DNA of 8,798 nt from Pseudomonadota bacterium (GTDB lineage Bacteria; Pseudomonadota; Gammaproteobacteria; Xanthomonadales; Xanthomonadaceae), in the NCBI GenBank assembly GCA_023439425.1, contig JAEXNZ010000375.1:1-8798 (forward strand). Direction: 5' to 3'. Position 1 is the first letter of the stretch. Each line of letters opens with the position of its first letter. Below the pieces are notes generated by a model. It was not told where the DNA came from. It saw only the letters and a list, made by a program, of their open reading frames with translations, and did no database searches. Position numbers and translations under genes: made by a program. Below are positions 1 to 6,409 of the stretch, piece by piece.

Positions 1-251
1 TGCGGCGAGGTGATGCCGATGCCAGCGGGTATGTTCGCCAGGGCGAAGTCCTCGAGCTTGGCCTCATTCGTGCCGGTGAACGAGATCACGATCTCGCCGT
101 TGCGTTGATAGACGCCAGCCGAGTACCCGCTGATCAGATGGTCTTTATACCAGGCCAGTTCTTGCCATTCTGCTGGCAAGTTGATCCTGTTTTCGTCTGG
201 GCGGCCATACACCCTGTTCGCCAACAGTGCATAATCGAGTTTGTCTGCCAT
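1..251 (-). CDS. N-terminal fragment of a lipase-like protein, probable type I secretion substrate (partial)
   Basis: The first 83 codons of a gene that runs off the left edge. The ATG at 251-249 is preceded by AAGGA (258-262) six bases upstream, a good ribosome binding site. The protein opens MADKLDYALLANRVYG, and residues 41-62 contain SGYSAGVYQ and then EIVISFTGTNE. This beta-strand plus F-[RT]-G-T pattern is typical of the N-terminal part of class 3 lipase-like domains (Lipase_3/DUF2974 type). The catalytic GxSxG serine would lie beyond the window and cannot be checked. There is no N-terminal signal peptide, which fits a type I substrate carrying its export signal at the C-terminus. It is the last visible gene of the operon with the transporter genes, starting 45 nt after the lipoprotein stop. 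I infer a large RTX-type lipase or toxin, but no calcium-binding repeats are visible here. Lipase-like domain fairly likely; export by this system is inference. Confidence 0.68.
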   Translation of the reverse strand, partial: MADKLDYALLANRVYGRPDENRINLPAEWQELAWYKDHLISGYSAGVYQRNGEIVISFTGTNEAKLEDFALANIPAGIGITSP

Positions 252-257
252 GTCTGT

Positions 258-262
258 TCCTT
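258..262 (-). promoter_or_regulatory. Ribosome binding site of the lipase-like gene
   Basis: AAGGA on the minus strand, six bases before the ATG at 251. It supports this start for a gene of which only the beginning is visible. Confidence 0.6.
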
Positions 263-296
263 GAGCGTTGGAGTGAATTCCAGATGGGATGGCGCA

Positions 297-890
297 CTAG
301 CAGTTGGTTTTCCAGGACGTCGTGATTGATTTGAAGCGGGCGGAACTCGTACGCAACAGCATTTCCTTGTACTGCTCCCGGATCAGACCCGATTCGCCTG
401 TCGGCCGGATATGGGTCATGAGATTCGCGCGCCGGCCGACCAGTCCTGGTTGCAGCGGCACGACATGCCACGCTTCCCCGCTGACCGAGATGTATTGCAC
501 ATACGGATTGGCTGGGCGCCCCATGTCGTACCAGGTCTCGCAGAACATGTAGGTGGCCACGACCGACCACGTCGATGAAGCCGAGTCGTAGTCCATGACG
601 ACCGGAATCAGGTTCGATCGCCATACGGGGGGCGTGGCAGCGCCATCCACCTCGGGGATCCGCAACTTAGTCTCCCTGGGTTTCCAGCCGGTTATGCGCA
701 TTGCCATGTCGCGTATGAGGCTCCCCTTTGCGGTGCGTTTGACCACGATCAGGCTGCCGTCGGACAGCCGCACTTCCTCTTTCCACGACTCATTCATGCG
801 GCTGCAGCCGAGCATTGCCAGCACCAGCGTGCACAGCAGGATCAGGCGCGAAGCGTGGACCAACGCGGCGGTTGCCCTTGCAATCTTCAT
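297..890 (-). CDS. Small lipoprotein of unknown function inside the type I secretion operon
   Basis: A 197-residue protein. I chose the ATG at 890-888 because GGAG (899-902) lies eight bases upstream and because it gives a clean signal sequence; the frame stays open to 953 with weaker starts. Residues 1-28 form a lipoprotein signal: basic MKIARATAA, a hydrophobic stretch around 15-27, then LAMLGC with the modified Cys at 29. The -3 residue is Met rather than the usual Leu, so the lipobox is slightly atypical. Ser follows the Cys, so the Lol rule predicts the outer membrane. The mature part begins with a Trp-Lys-Glu-Glu-Val and a Ser-Asp-Gly motif, has a Cys-Glu-Thr-Trp-Tyr segment near 129-133, and ends in Cys. 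I do not recognise a named domain; it recalls small orphan lipoproteins seen near exported effectors, which is only an impression. It sits between the membrane fusion protein and the lipase-like gene, so an accessory or immunity role is possible but unproven. Confidence 0.75.
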   Translation of the reverse strand: MKIARATAALVHASRLILLCTLVLAMLGCSRMNESWKEEVRLSDGSLIVVKRTAKGSLIRDMAMRITGWKPRETKLRIPEVDGAATPPVWRSNLIPVVMDYDSASSTWSVVATYMFCETWYDMGRPANPYVQYISVSGEAWHVVPLQPGLVGRRANLMTHIRPTGESGLIREQYKEMLLRTSSARFKSITTSWKTNC

Positions 891-953
891 GCTGAAAGCT
901 CCAATCAACATCAAAGAGTCATCATCTGGCCACGTGAATACGGGCCTGAACAC

Positions 954-2372
954 TTACCGCTCCCGCAAAGCCTCTTGCCCGTGCTGTTGCAGCGGGCTCA
1001 GCAGGTAGTCGATCACCCGTCGCTTCCCGGTCTTGATCTCGGCGCTCAGCGTCATGCCGGCGCTCATGGTCACCACCACACCGTCGATATCCAAGGTGCT
1101 ACCGTCCAGGCGGATGCGGGCAGGAAACACCAGGCCCAGTTGCTCGTCCTGCGTCGCGTGATGCGACACGCTGACGACCTTGCCGGTGAGATAACCATAG
1201 CGCGTGTACGGGAAGCTCTCGATCTTCACGGTCACCGGCTGACCAGGACGCACGAAGCCGATGTCCTTGTTGAGCACGCTGGCCTCGACTTCAAGCGCCT
1301 CCTGAGGCACGACGGCCAGCAACTCCTGCGCTGGCGTGACCACCCCGCCAACGGTATGAACCGCCAATTGCTGCACTGTACCGTCTACGGGCGCACGCAG
1401 CGTCATCAGCCGATCGCGCTGGTCGGCCTTGGCCAGCTCCGGCGCGCCCTGCGCAACCTGCTGCTCGGCTTCGCGCAGCTCGTCTCGTGTCTGGCGCCGG
1501 AAATCGGTAACGAGCACGTCCAGCTCTTCTTCGGCGGCGCTGAGTGCAGACTCGATCTCGCGCAGCCTGTTTCGCTGGGTGGCCAGGTCGCGCTCGGCCG
1601 CGATGCGCTCCTGCTCGCGCAGCAGGTACTCGTGGCGGCCCACGTACTTGCCCTCGACCAGGCGGCCGTAGTCCTCGGCCCGGTCCTTGGAAATGCGTGC
1701 CGACTCCGAAAGCGGTGCGATCACATCGCGTGTGGTCTGCAGTTCGGCGCGCCGCTGGCCAATCGTGGCCAGCAGGTTCTGGCGCTTGGCTTGCAGTGCG
1801 TCGAACTGGCTGTTGGCCAAGGCCTGCTCGGTGGCCAGGCGCTCAGCAGGAACATCGGCGGTCGAGGCCAGCTGCGGCATCGTTCCCGTGTCAATCGCCT
1901 TGTCCAGCGCCGCCAGGCGAAGCGAGGCCAAACGGGCCTCGATCAGGGTCTTGCGGACCTGCATCAGCTCGGCGCCTGTGGCGGTTGCATCGAGCTCAAT
2001 CATCGGCTCCCCTGCCCTCACCCTCTGACCATCACGCACCAGAATGCGGCGCACGACCGCAGTTTCGGCGGGCTGCACGATCTTGGTCCGTGAATCGACC
2101 ACCATCCTGCCCGGTGCCACCGCGACGATGTCGAGCTTGCCGATGCCCGCCCACAGCAACGCCACGACAAAAAACGCAATGATGACCCGCATGGTCCAGC
2201 GCGCTGTCGGAGAAGCTGGGGCTTCAATGAGTTCCAGATGCGCCGGTAGGAATGCGCGCTCATCTGCATGGCGCACCGGCGTTTCCATTTCGCGGCGCGA
2301 TGCCCATGCAGCGCGGAACACGCCGAGATAGCGGTGCGCAAATGCCTTCCATCCTGCAATCGCATGCTTCAT
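954..2372 (-). CDS. HlyD-family type I secretion membrane fusion (periplasmic adaptor) protein
   Basis: A 472-residue adaptor that joins the inner membrane ABC transporter to an outer membrane TolC-type channel. The ATG at 2372-2370 overlaps the transporter TGA as ATGA, with AGGA five bases upstream; the frame is open further upstream but only inside the transporter gene. Domains in order: a cytoplasmic N-terminus (1-60), one membrane segment (about 61-78, MRVIIAFFVVALLWAGIG), the first half of a lipoyl-like domain (about 95-130, with VRDGQRVRAGEPMIELD), a long Ala/Arg/Glu-rich alpha-helical hairpin likely to be coiled coil (about 135-320), the second lipoyl half (LRAPVDGTVQQL, 325-336), and a C-terminal beta-barrel. 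The end matches the HlyD family signature (SAGMTLSAEIKTGKR, then VIDYLLSPL). Length is close to E. coli HlyD (478 residues). No TolC homologue is in the window, so the outer membrane partner is probably encoded elsewhere. Confidence 0.95.
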   Translation of the reverse strand: MKHAIAGWKAFAHRYLGVFRAAWASRREMETPVRHADERAFLPAHLELIEAPASPTARWTMRVIIAFFVVALLWAGIGKLDIVAVAPGRMVVDSRTKIVQPAETAVVRRILVRDGQRVRAGEPMIELDATATGAELMQVRKTLIEARLASLRLAALDKAIDTGTMPQLASTADVPAERLATEQALANSQFDALQAKRQNLLATIGQRRAELQTTRDVIAPLSESARISKDRAEDYGRLVEGKYVGRHEYLLREQERIAAERDLATQRNRLREIESALSAAEEELDVLVTDFRRQTRDELREAEQQVAQGAPELAKADQRDRLMTLRAPVDGTVQQLAVHTVGGVVTPAQELLAVVPQEALEVEASVLNKDIGFVRPGQPVTVKIESFPYTRYGYLTGKVVSVSHHATQDEQLGLVFPARIRLDGSTLDIDGVVVTMSAGMTLSAEIKTGKRRVIDYLLSPLQQHGQEALRER

Positions 2373-4549
2373 GGCGTTCCTGCCTGCAGCCGGTGCAGCC
2401 GTGCATAGTGGCCGTCGGGCCGGCTGATCAGCTCGGCATGAGTTCCAGTCTCGACGATGCTGCCTCGTTCGACTACCACGATGCGATTGGCGTGGCGCAC
2501 GGTAGAGAGCCGGTGCGCGATGATCAGGACGGTGCGTCCTTTGCATATCGAACGCATGTTGCTCATCACCGCGTGCTCGGACTCGTAGTCCAGCGCGCTG
2601 GTAGCCTCGTCCAGGATCAGGATACGCGGGTCGGTGATCAGCGCACGCGCGATCGCCACGCGCTGCCGCTGGCCGCCGGACAACCCAGCACCGTGCTCGC
2701 CCACCACGGTGTCATAGCCTTCGGGCATTTCGGCGATGAAATCATGCGCGCCAGCCAGTTTGGCCGCGTGAATCACCCGCTCCAGCGCCATGCCCGGATC
2801 GGCCAGTGCGATGTTCTCGCGGATGCTGCGGTTGAACAGGAAGTTCTCCTGCAGCACCACCCCGAGCTGGCGTCGCAGCCAGGCCGGGTCGGCCAAGGCA
2901 AGGTCATGTCCGTCGATCAGCACCCGGCCGCGCTCAGGCGTGTAGAGCCGCTGCACCAGCTTGGTCAGCGTGCTCTTGCCGGAACCGGAACGACCAACGA
3001 TGCCAATCACCTCACCTGCCTTGATGTCCAGCTCAATCCCGGCGAGCACTTCTGGTGCCTCCGGGCGGTAGCGGAAATGCACGCGCTCGAATCTGACCCG
3101 GCCCTCGAGCGGCGGCAGCGCCATCCGACTGCCCGGCACCTCGGTGCGGGTATTCAGGATGTCGCCCAGCCGCTCGACAGAAATGCCGACTTGCTGGAAG
3201 TCCTGCCACAATTGCGCCAGGCGGATGATCGGTGCCGCCACCTGCCCGGAAAGCATGTTGAAGGCGATCAGCTGCCCGAGCGACAGATTGCCCTCAAGCA
3301 CCTGCTTGGCTCCGAAGAACAGGATCGCCACGCCCACCAGTCTCTGCACCAGTTGCACGCTCTGCTGGCCTATGGTGGCCACGCGGGTGACCCCGAATCC
3401 GGCACTGACATAGCCCGCCAGCTGGTTGTCCCACGTGCGTGTAGCACGCGGATCGACTGCCATTGCCTTGACTGTACCAATGCCGCTGATCGTTTCGACC
3501 AGGAATGATTGGTTGTCTGCTCCGCGCGCGAACTTGTCCTGCAGGCGGCGCCGGAGCACTGGGGTAATGCCGGCCGAGATCAGGACATACACTGGCAATG
3601 ACAGCACCACGACAAGCGTGAGCCAGCCGCTGTACCAGAACATCACTGCCAGGAAGACGACAGTGAACAGCAGGTCCAACACGGAGGTCAACGCTTGGCC
3701 GGTGAGGAACGAGCGGATGTTCTCGAGTTCGCGCACTCGCGCGATCGTGTCGCCGACGCGGCGTGACTCAAAGTAGGCAAGCGGAAGCGCCAGCACGTGC
3801 CGGAACAGGCGAGCACCCAGCTCTACATCGATCTTGCTGCTGGTGTGCGCGAATACATACGTTCGCAGGCCGGTCAGTACGACTTCGAACACCGCCATGC
3901 AGACCAGACCGATGGCGATCACATCCAGCGTCGTCAGTCCGTTGTGCACCAGCACTTTATCCATCACCACCTGGAAGAACAGTGGGGTAACCAGCGCAAA
4001 CAACTGGATGAACAACGAGACGACAAACACTTCCAGCAGCATGCGCCGGTACTTGATGATCGCCGGGATGAACCACGTGAAGTCGAAACGTGCCAGCTGC
4101 CCCAGTACCGAGGCGCGGGAAGCGACCTGCAGCAGGCGCCCGTTGTAGCGTTCCTGAAGCTCCTTCAGCGGAATCTGGCGGGGGCGGCGCTCAGCCAGGT
4201 CATGAATCAGCGCCTGCTCACCCTGGATGCGGGCGATCAGGAAGGCGCGACCTTCGGTGTCCCATGCCAGTGCTGGGAGGTTGGCCAGCGACAGGCGTGA
4301 TGCAGCAAACGTGGAAACCTTCGCTTTGAGGTCGAGCTTGCGCGCCGCGAGCAACAGCGTGGTCTCGTCGAAGACCTCGCCATTGCGGCCAAACTCATGC
4401 GCGAGCTGTGCGGCATCGGCAGCGACGCCGTGAAACTGCGCGAGCAGTACCAGGCCGCGCAGGCCCAGATCGAATTGATGCGATTCGTCGGATGCGGCGC
4501 TATCGCCCTCCGCACCCACAACGGTAAGTGTAGCGGCACCCTGTTGCAT
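2369..4549 (-). CDS. HlyB-family type I secretion ABC transporter/permease with degenerate C39 domain
   Basis: A 726-residue inner membrane exporter that powers type I secretion. Residues 1-150 are a C39-peptidase-like domain: the expected Cys position reads FDLGLRGLVLLAQFHG with no Cys, so it should bind substrate rather than cut a leader, as in HlyB. A transmembrane domain follows (about 170-420, hydrophobic segments near 171-195, 209-229, 285-306 and 308-327). The nucleotide-binding domain has Walker A GRSGSGKST (519-527), Q-loop Gln567, signature LSGGQRQR (623-630), Walker B ILILDE (643-648) and the switch His679, so it looks fully competent for ATP hydrolysis. Length is near E. coli HlyB (707). 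I chose the ATG at 4549, with AGGGA at 4554-4558, over a TTG at 4633 that would add 28 Cys/Arg-rich residues and would overlap the likely promoter. The missing Cys and missing double-glycine-type passenger point to an RTX-type substrate rather than a bacteriocin. Confidence 0.95.
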   Translation of the reverse strand: MQQGAATLTVVGAEGDSAASDESHQFDLGLRGLVLLAQFHGVAADAAQLAHEFGRNGEVFDETTLLLAARKLDLKAKVSTFAASRLSLANLPALAWDTEGRAFLIARIQGEQALIHDLAERRPRQIPLKELQERYNGRLLQVASRASVLGQLARFDFTWFIPAIIKYRRMLLEVFVVSLFIQLFALVTPLFFQVVMDKVLVHNGLTTLDVIAIGLVCMAVFEVVLTGLRTYVFAHTSSKIDVELGARLFRHVLALPLAYFESRRVGDTIARVRELENIRSFLTGQALTSVLDLLFTVVFLAVMFWYSGWLTLVVVLSLPVYVLISAGITPVLRRRLQDKFARGADNQSFLVETISGIGTVKAMAVDPRATRTWDNQLAGYVSAGFGVTRVATIGQQSVQLVQRLVGVAILFFGAKQVLEGNLSLGQLIAFNMLSGQVAAPIIRLAQLWQDFQQVGISVERLGDILNTRTEVPGSRMALPPLEGRVRFERVHFRYRPEAPEVLAGIELDIKAGEVIGIVGRSGSGKSTLTKLVQRLYTPERGRVLIDGHDLALADPAWLRRQLGVVLQENFLFNRSIRENIALADPGMALERVIHAAKLAGAHDFIAEMPEGYDTVVGEHGAGLSGGQRQRVAIARALITDPRILILDEATSALDYESEHAVMSNMRSICKGRTVLIIAHRLSTVRHANRIVVVERGSIVETGTHAELISRPDGHYARLHRLQAGTP

Positions 4550-4590
4550 AACGTCCCTGCTATGCGGGCCCGGCTGGGCCTTGCTCGCGT

Positions 4591-4620
4591 AGCATTTGCA
4601 TAAATGGCGAATCCTGTCAA
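4591..4620 (-). promoter_or_regulatory. Candidate sigma-70 promoter for the type I secretion operon
   Basis: On the minus strand a perfect -35 hexamer TTGACA (4620-4615) is followed after 18 bases by AATGCT (4596-4591), a weak -10 sharing three of six bases with TATAAT. Transcription would begin near 4584, giving a leader of about 35 nt before the ATG at 4549. The region is more AT-rich than its surroundings. The -35 is convincing and the -10 is not, so the exact start is uncertain. Confidence 0.42.
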
Positions 4621-4710
4621 TACCTTGATTCAAAATGTGATGGATCGCTCACGATTAAGCCCCCTTGGGCCGCTGCGGCTCCCCGGAATCCCTGCCAGGA
4701 CTTCGGTTTG

Positions 4711-4769
4711 CGCGGCCCGGACAGTCATGCAGCGGGCCAATGAGACGCTGCTGGGGCCGCCGGGCCGCG
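4711..4769. repeat. Long imperfect hairpin: 10-bp perfect inverted repeat with nested stem
   Basis: CGCGGCCCGG (4711-4720) is repeated exactly inverted as CCGGGCCGCG (4760-4769). Inside it, GCAGCG (4729-4734) pairs with CGCTGC (4746-4751), leaving a symmetric internal loop of 8 + 8 bases and an 11-base apical loop. It begins six bases past the stop of the exported hydrolase gene, so it could act as a transcription terminator or an mRNA 3'-end stabiliser for the SDR-hydrolase unit. No T-run follows on either strand, so it is not a canonical intrinsic terminator. A dispersed REP-like repeat is the other option; this window holds only one copy. Confidence 0.55.
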
Positions 4770-4775
4770 AAGGAT

Positions 4776-5552
4776 TCACTGCCCTGCCGCAGCCTGCTCA
4801 ATCATCCGAGCCGTCACATCCGGATGCGACACCATAACGACGTGCGAAGCCCCAGCCACTACCTCGGTCTTCTTCGAATGCGCCCGCTCAGCCATGAACG
4901 CAATAGCCTTCGGCGGAATGTTCAGGTCCTTGTCGCCGTACACAAACCAGCTCGGGATGTTGGTCCAGGCTGGTTTGCCAGAGACTTCATTCAGCGCGGC
5001 ATCGGTAATCGGCCGCTGGGTAGCCGCCATCAACGCAGCCTCCGCCGCCGGCACATCCGCAGCAAACTGATGGTGGAACTTGTCCTGCAGGATGTAGAGG
5101 TCATTCCCACCCGTAGTCAGCTTCACCGGCGGCGCAATCGCCTGCCCCAGCGTGCTACCCGGGAACTTGGCCGATAGCCCGGCCGCCGTCTCGCCCGCGT
5201 CCGGGGCGAAAGCGCTCACATATACCAGTGCCTTGACTTTCGAATGGTCCCTCGCCGCCTCCGTGATCACGCTGCCGCCATAGGAATGGCCGACCAGCAC
5301 CACCGGGCCCTTGATGCTGTCCAGGGCGTTGGACACATAGGCTCCATCGCTGGCGACGCCACGCAACGGATTGGCCACGGCCAGCACCGGGTAGCCGTCC
5401 TTCTTCAGGATCTGGATCACGCCGTTCCAACTGGACGAATCGGCAAAAGCCCCGTGCACCAGCACGACGGTGGGCTTCGGGGTTTCTGCGAAAGCGCTGG
5501 GTGCGATCACGGTCGCAACGCCCAGGGCGAGTGCGGTAAGCAGGTTCTTCAT
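4776..5552 (-). CDS. Sec-exported serine alpha/beta hydrolase (esterase-like)
   Basis: A 258-residue alpha/beta hydrolase. The ATG at 5552-5550 has a strong AAGGAGA ribosome binding site about six bases upstream. Residues 1-22 are a Sec signal peptide (MKNLLTALAL... ending AFA, cleavage before ETPKP), so the enzyme should be periplasmic or extracellular. The fold starts at once with VVLVHGAF (oxyanion loop, 29-36). The nucleophile elbow is GHSYGG with Ser90, the acid is probably Asp209 in GDKDLNIP, and the base is His237 in GASHVVMVSHP, so the triad looks complete. It has a small cap and belongs to the AB_hydrolase_6-like group that includes EstC-type esterases and plant esterase/hydroxynitrile lyase relatives. 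The substrate cannot be read from the sequence. It is the second gene of a unit with the SDR, 26 nt downstream of its stop. Confidence 0.9.
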   Translation of the reverse strand: MKNLLTALALGVATVIAPSAFAETPKPTVVLVHGAFADSSSWNGVIQILKKDGYPVLAVANPLRGVASDGAYVSNALDSIKGPVVLVGHSYGGSVITEAARDHSKVKALVYVSAFAPDAGETAAGLSAKFPGSTLGQAIAPPVKLTTGGNDLYILQDKFHHQFAADVPAAEAALMAATQRPITDAALNEVSGKPAWTNIPSWFVYGDKDLNIPPKAIAFMAERAHSKKTEVVAGASHVVMVSHPDVTARMIEQAAAGQ

Positions 5553-5578
5553 GGTGCTCTCCTTTCTTTCGTTGGGGA

Positions 5579-6409
5579 TCAGACGGGGAAATCGCAGGTA
5601 ACACTCAGCTCGCGCCACCGGGCGAGCTCTTTAAGCCGTGCGCGCTCGACCTTTTCGATTGCCCGCACCGCATCGCTGCCGAGCGCCAGGCGCAACGGCG
5701 GCGCGTCCATGGCGGCGATCTTGAGGACGGCTTGGGCCGCTCTGGCCGGGTCGCCAGGCTGGTGTCCGCTGTAGGCGCGCTGCCTGCGGGCGGCGGCACC
5801 GACGACCGCGTCGTATTCCGGGCGGCCCTCGCTCAGTGAGGTTGAGCTGCCGGCGAAGTCGGTGCGGAACCCGCCCGGTTCGACAATCGTCACGTGGACG
5901 CCGATCAAGGCCATCTCCTGTGCCAGTACTTCGGAGAAGCCTTCCACGCCCCACTTCGCCGCGGAGTATGGCGCGCGTCCTGGCGCACCAAGGCGTCCAC
6001 CAACCGAAGAGACCTGGATGATGTGGCCACTGCGCTGTTCGCGCATCAGTGGAATTGCCGCCTTCGTCATGATGACGGTGCCGAACAGGTTGGTCTCAAT
6101 CTGCTGGCGGAAGTCGTCCAGCGTGACGTCCTCCACGGAGTTGATGTTGCCGTAGCCGGCATTGTTCACCAGCACGTCCAGCCCACCGAATGCATCAGTG
6201 GCCGCCTGGATCGCGCGCTCGGCGGCGACCGGATCGGTGACATCCAGAGAAACCGCCCTCACCTGCTCTCCATAACGGTCCACCAGATCCTGCAGGTCGG
6301 CGGCGTCGCGGGCGGTGGCGACCAGGTAATGGCCCGCCTCCAGCACGGCACTGGCCATGGCCCGGCCAAGGCCGCGTGAGCTTCCGGTGATCAACCATCG
6401 TTGTGACAT
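5579..6409 (-). CDS. Classical short-chain dehydrogenase/reductase (SDR), oxidoreductase
   Basis: A 276-residue NAD(P)-dependent oxidoreductase, cytoplasmic, with no signal peptide. I chose the ATG at 6409-6407, giving MSQRWLITGS; GAGGA lies eight bases upstream, whereas the ATGs at 6424 and 6439 have no good site. The Rossmann motif TGSSRGLG (8-15) opens the protein; Arg34 after the second strand (TARD) favours NADP(H). NNAG lies at 82-85, the catalytic residues are Asn107, Ser135, Tyr148 and Lys152 (YSAAK), and EPGG with a downstream Thr (178-183) contacts the cofactor. The 276-residue length is at the long end of classical SDRs, with a variable C-terminal substrate region. It is the first gene of the minus-strand unit and probably works with the exported hydrolase gene downstream. 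Substrate unknown; a ketone or alcohol is expected for the family. Confidence 0.93.
   Translation of the reverse strand: MSQRWLITGSSRGLGRAMASAVLEAGHYLVATARDAADLQDLVDRYGEQVRAVSLDVTDPVAAERAIQAATDAFGGLDVLVNNAGYGNINSVEDVTLDDFRQQIETNLFGTVIMTKAAIPLMREQRSGHIIQVSSVGGRLGAPGRAPYSAAKWGVEGFSEVLAQEMALIGVHVTIVEPGGFRTDFAGSSTSLSEGRPEYDAVVGAAARRQRAYSGHQPGDPARAAQAVLKIAAMDAPPLRLALGSDAVRAIEKVERARLKELARWRELSVTCDFPV

Noticed and set aside
855..2093. A 412-codon open frame on the plus strand opposite the membrane fusion protein gene
   Set aside because: It is the antisense of a well-supported HlyD gene, its His/Gln/Arg/Leu-rich composition is typical of an antisense frame in GC-rich DNA, and it has no recognisable motif.
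2252..3508. A 418-codon plus-strand open frame opposite the transporter gene
   Set aside because: It lies across the adaptor/transporter junction in antisense, has no motif and no ribosome binding site, and is explained by codon bias of the real genes.
4103..4549. Active C39 leader peptidase (bacteriocin-type exporter)
   Set aside because: There is no Cys at the catalytic position, and no double-glycine leader peptide gene is nearby.
4550..4633. Extension of the transporter to a TTG start
   Set aside because: The added residues are Cys/Arg/Lys-rich and unlike HlyB N-termini, the TTG has no good ribosome binding site, and the extension overlaps a likely -35 box.
4711..4769. Canonical intrinsic terminator
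   Set aside because: The hairpin is strong but no T-run follows it on either strand, so it is listed as an inverted repeat of uncertain role.
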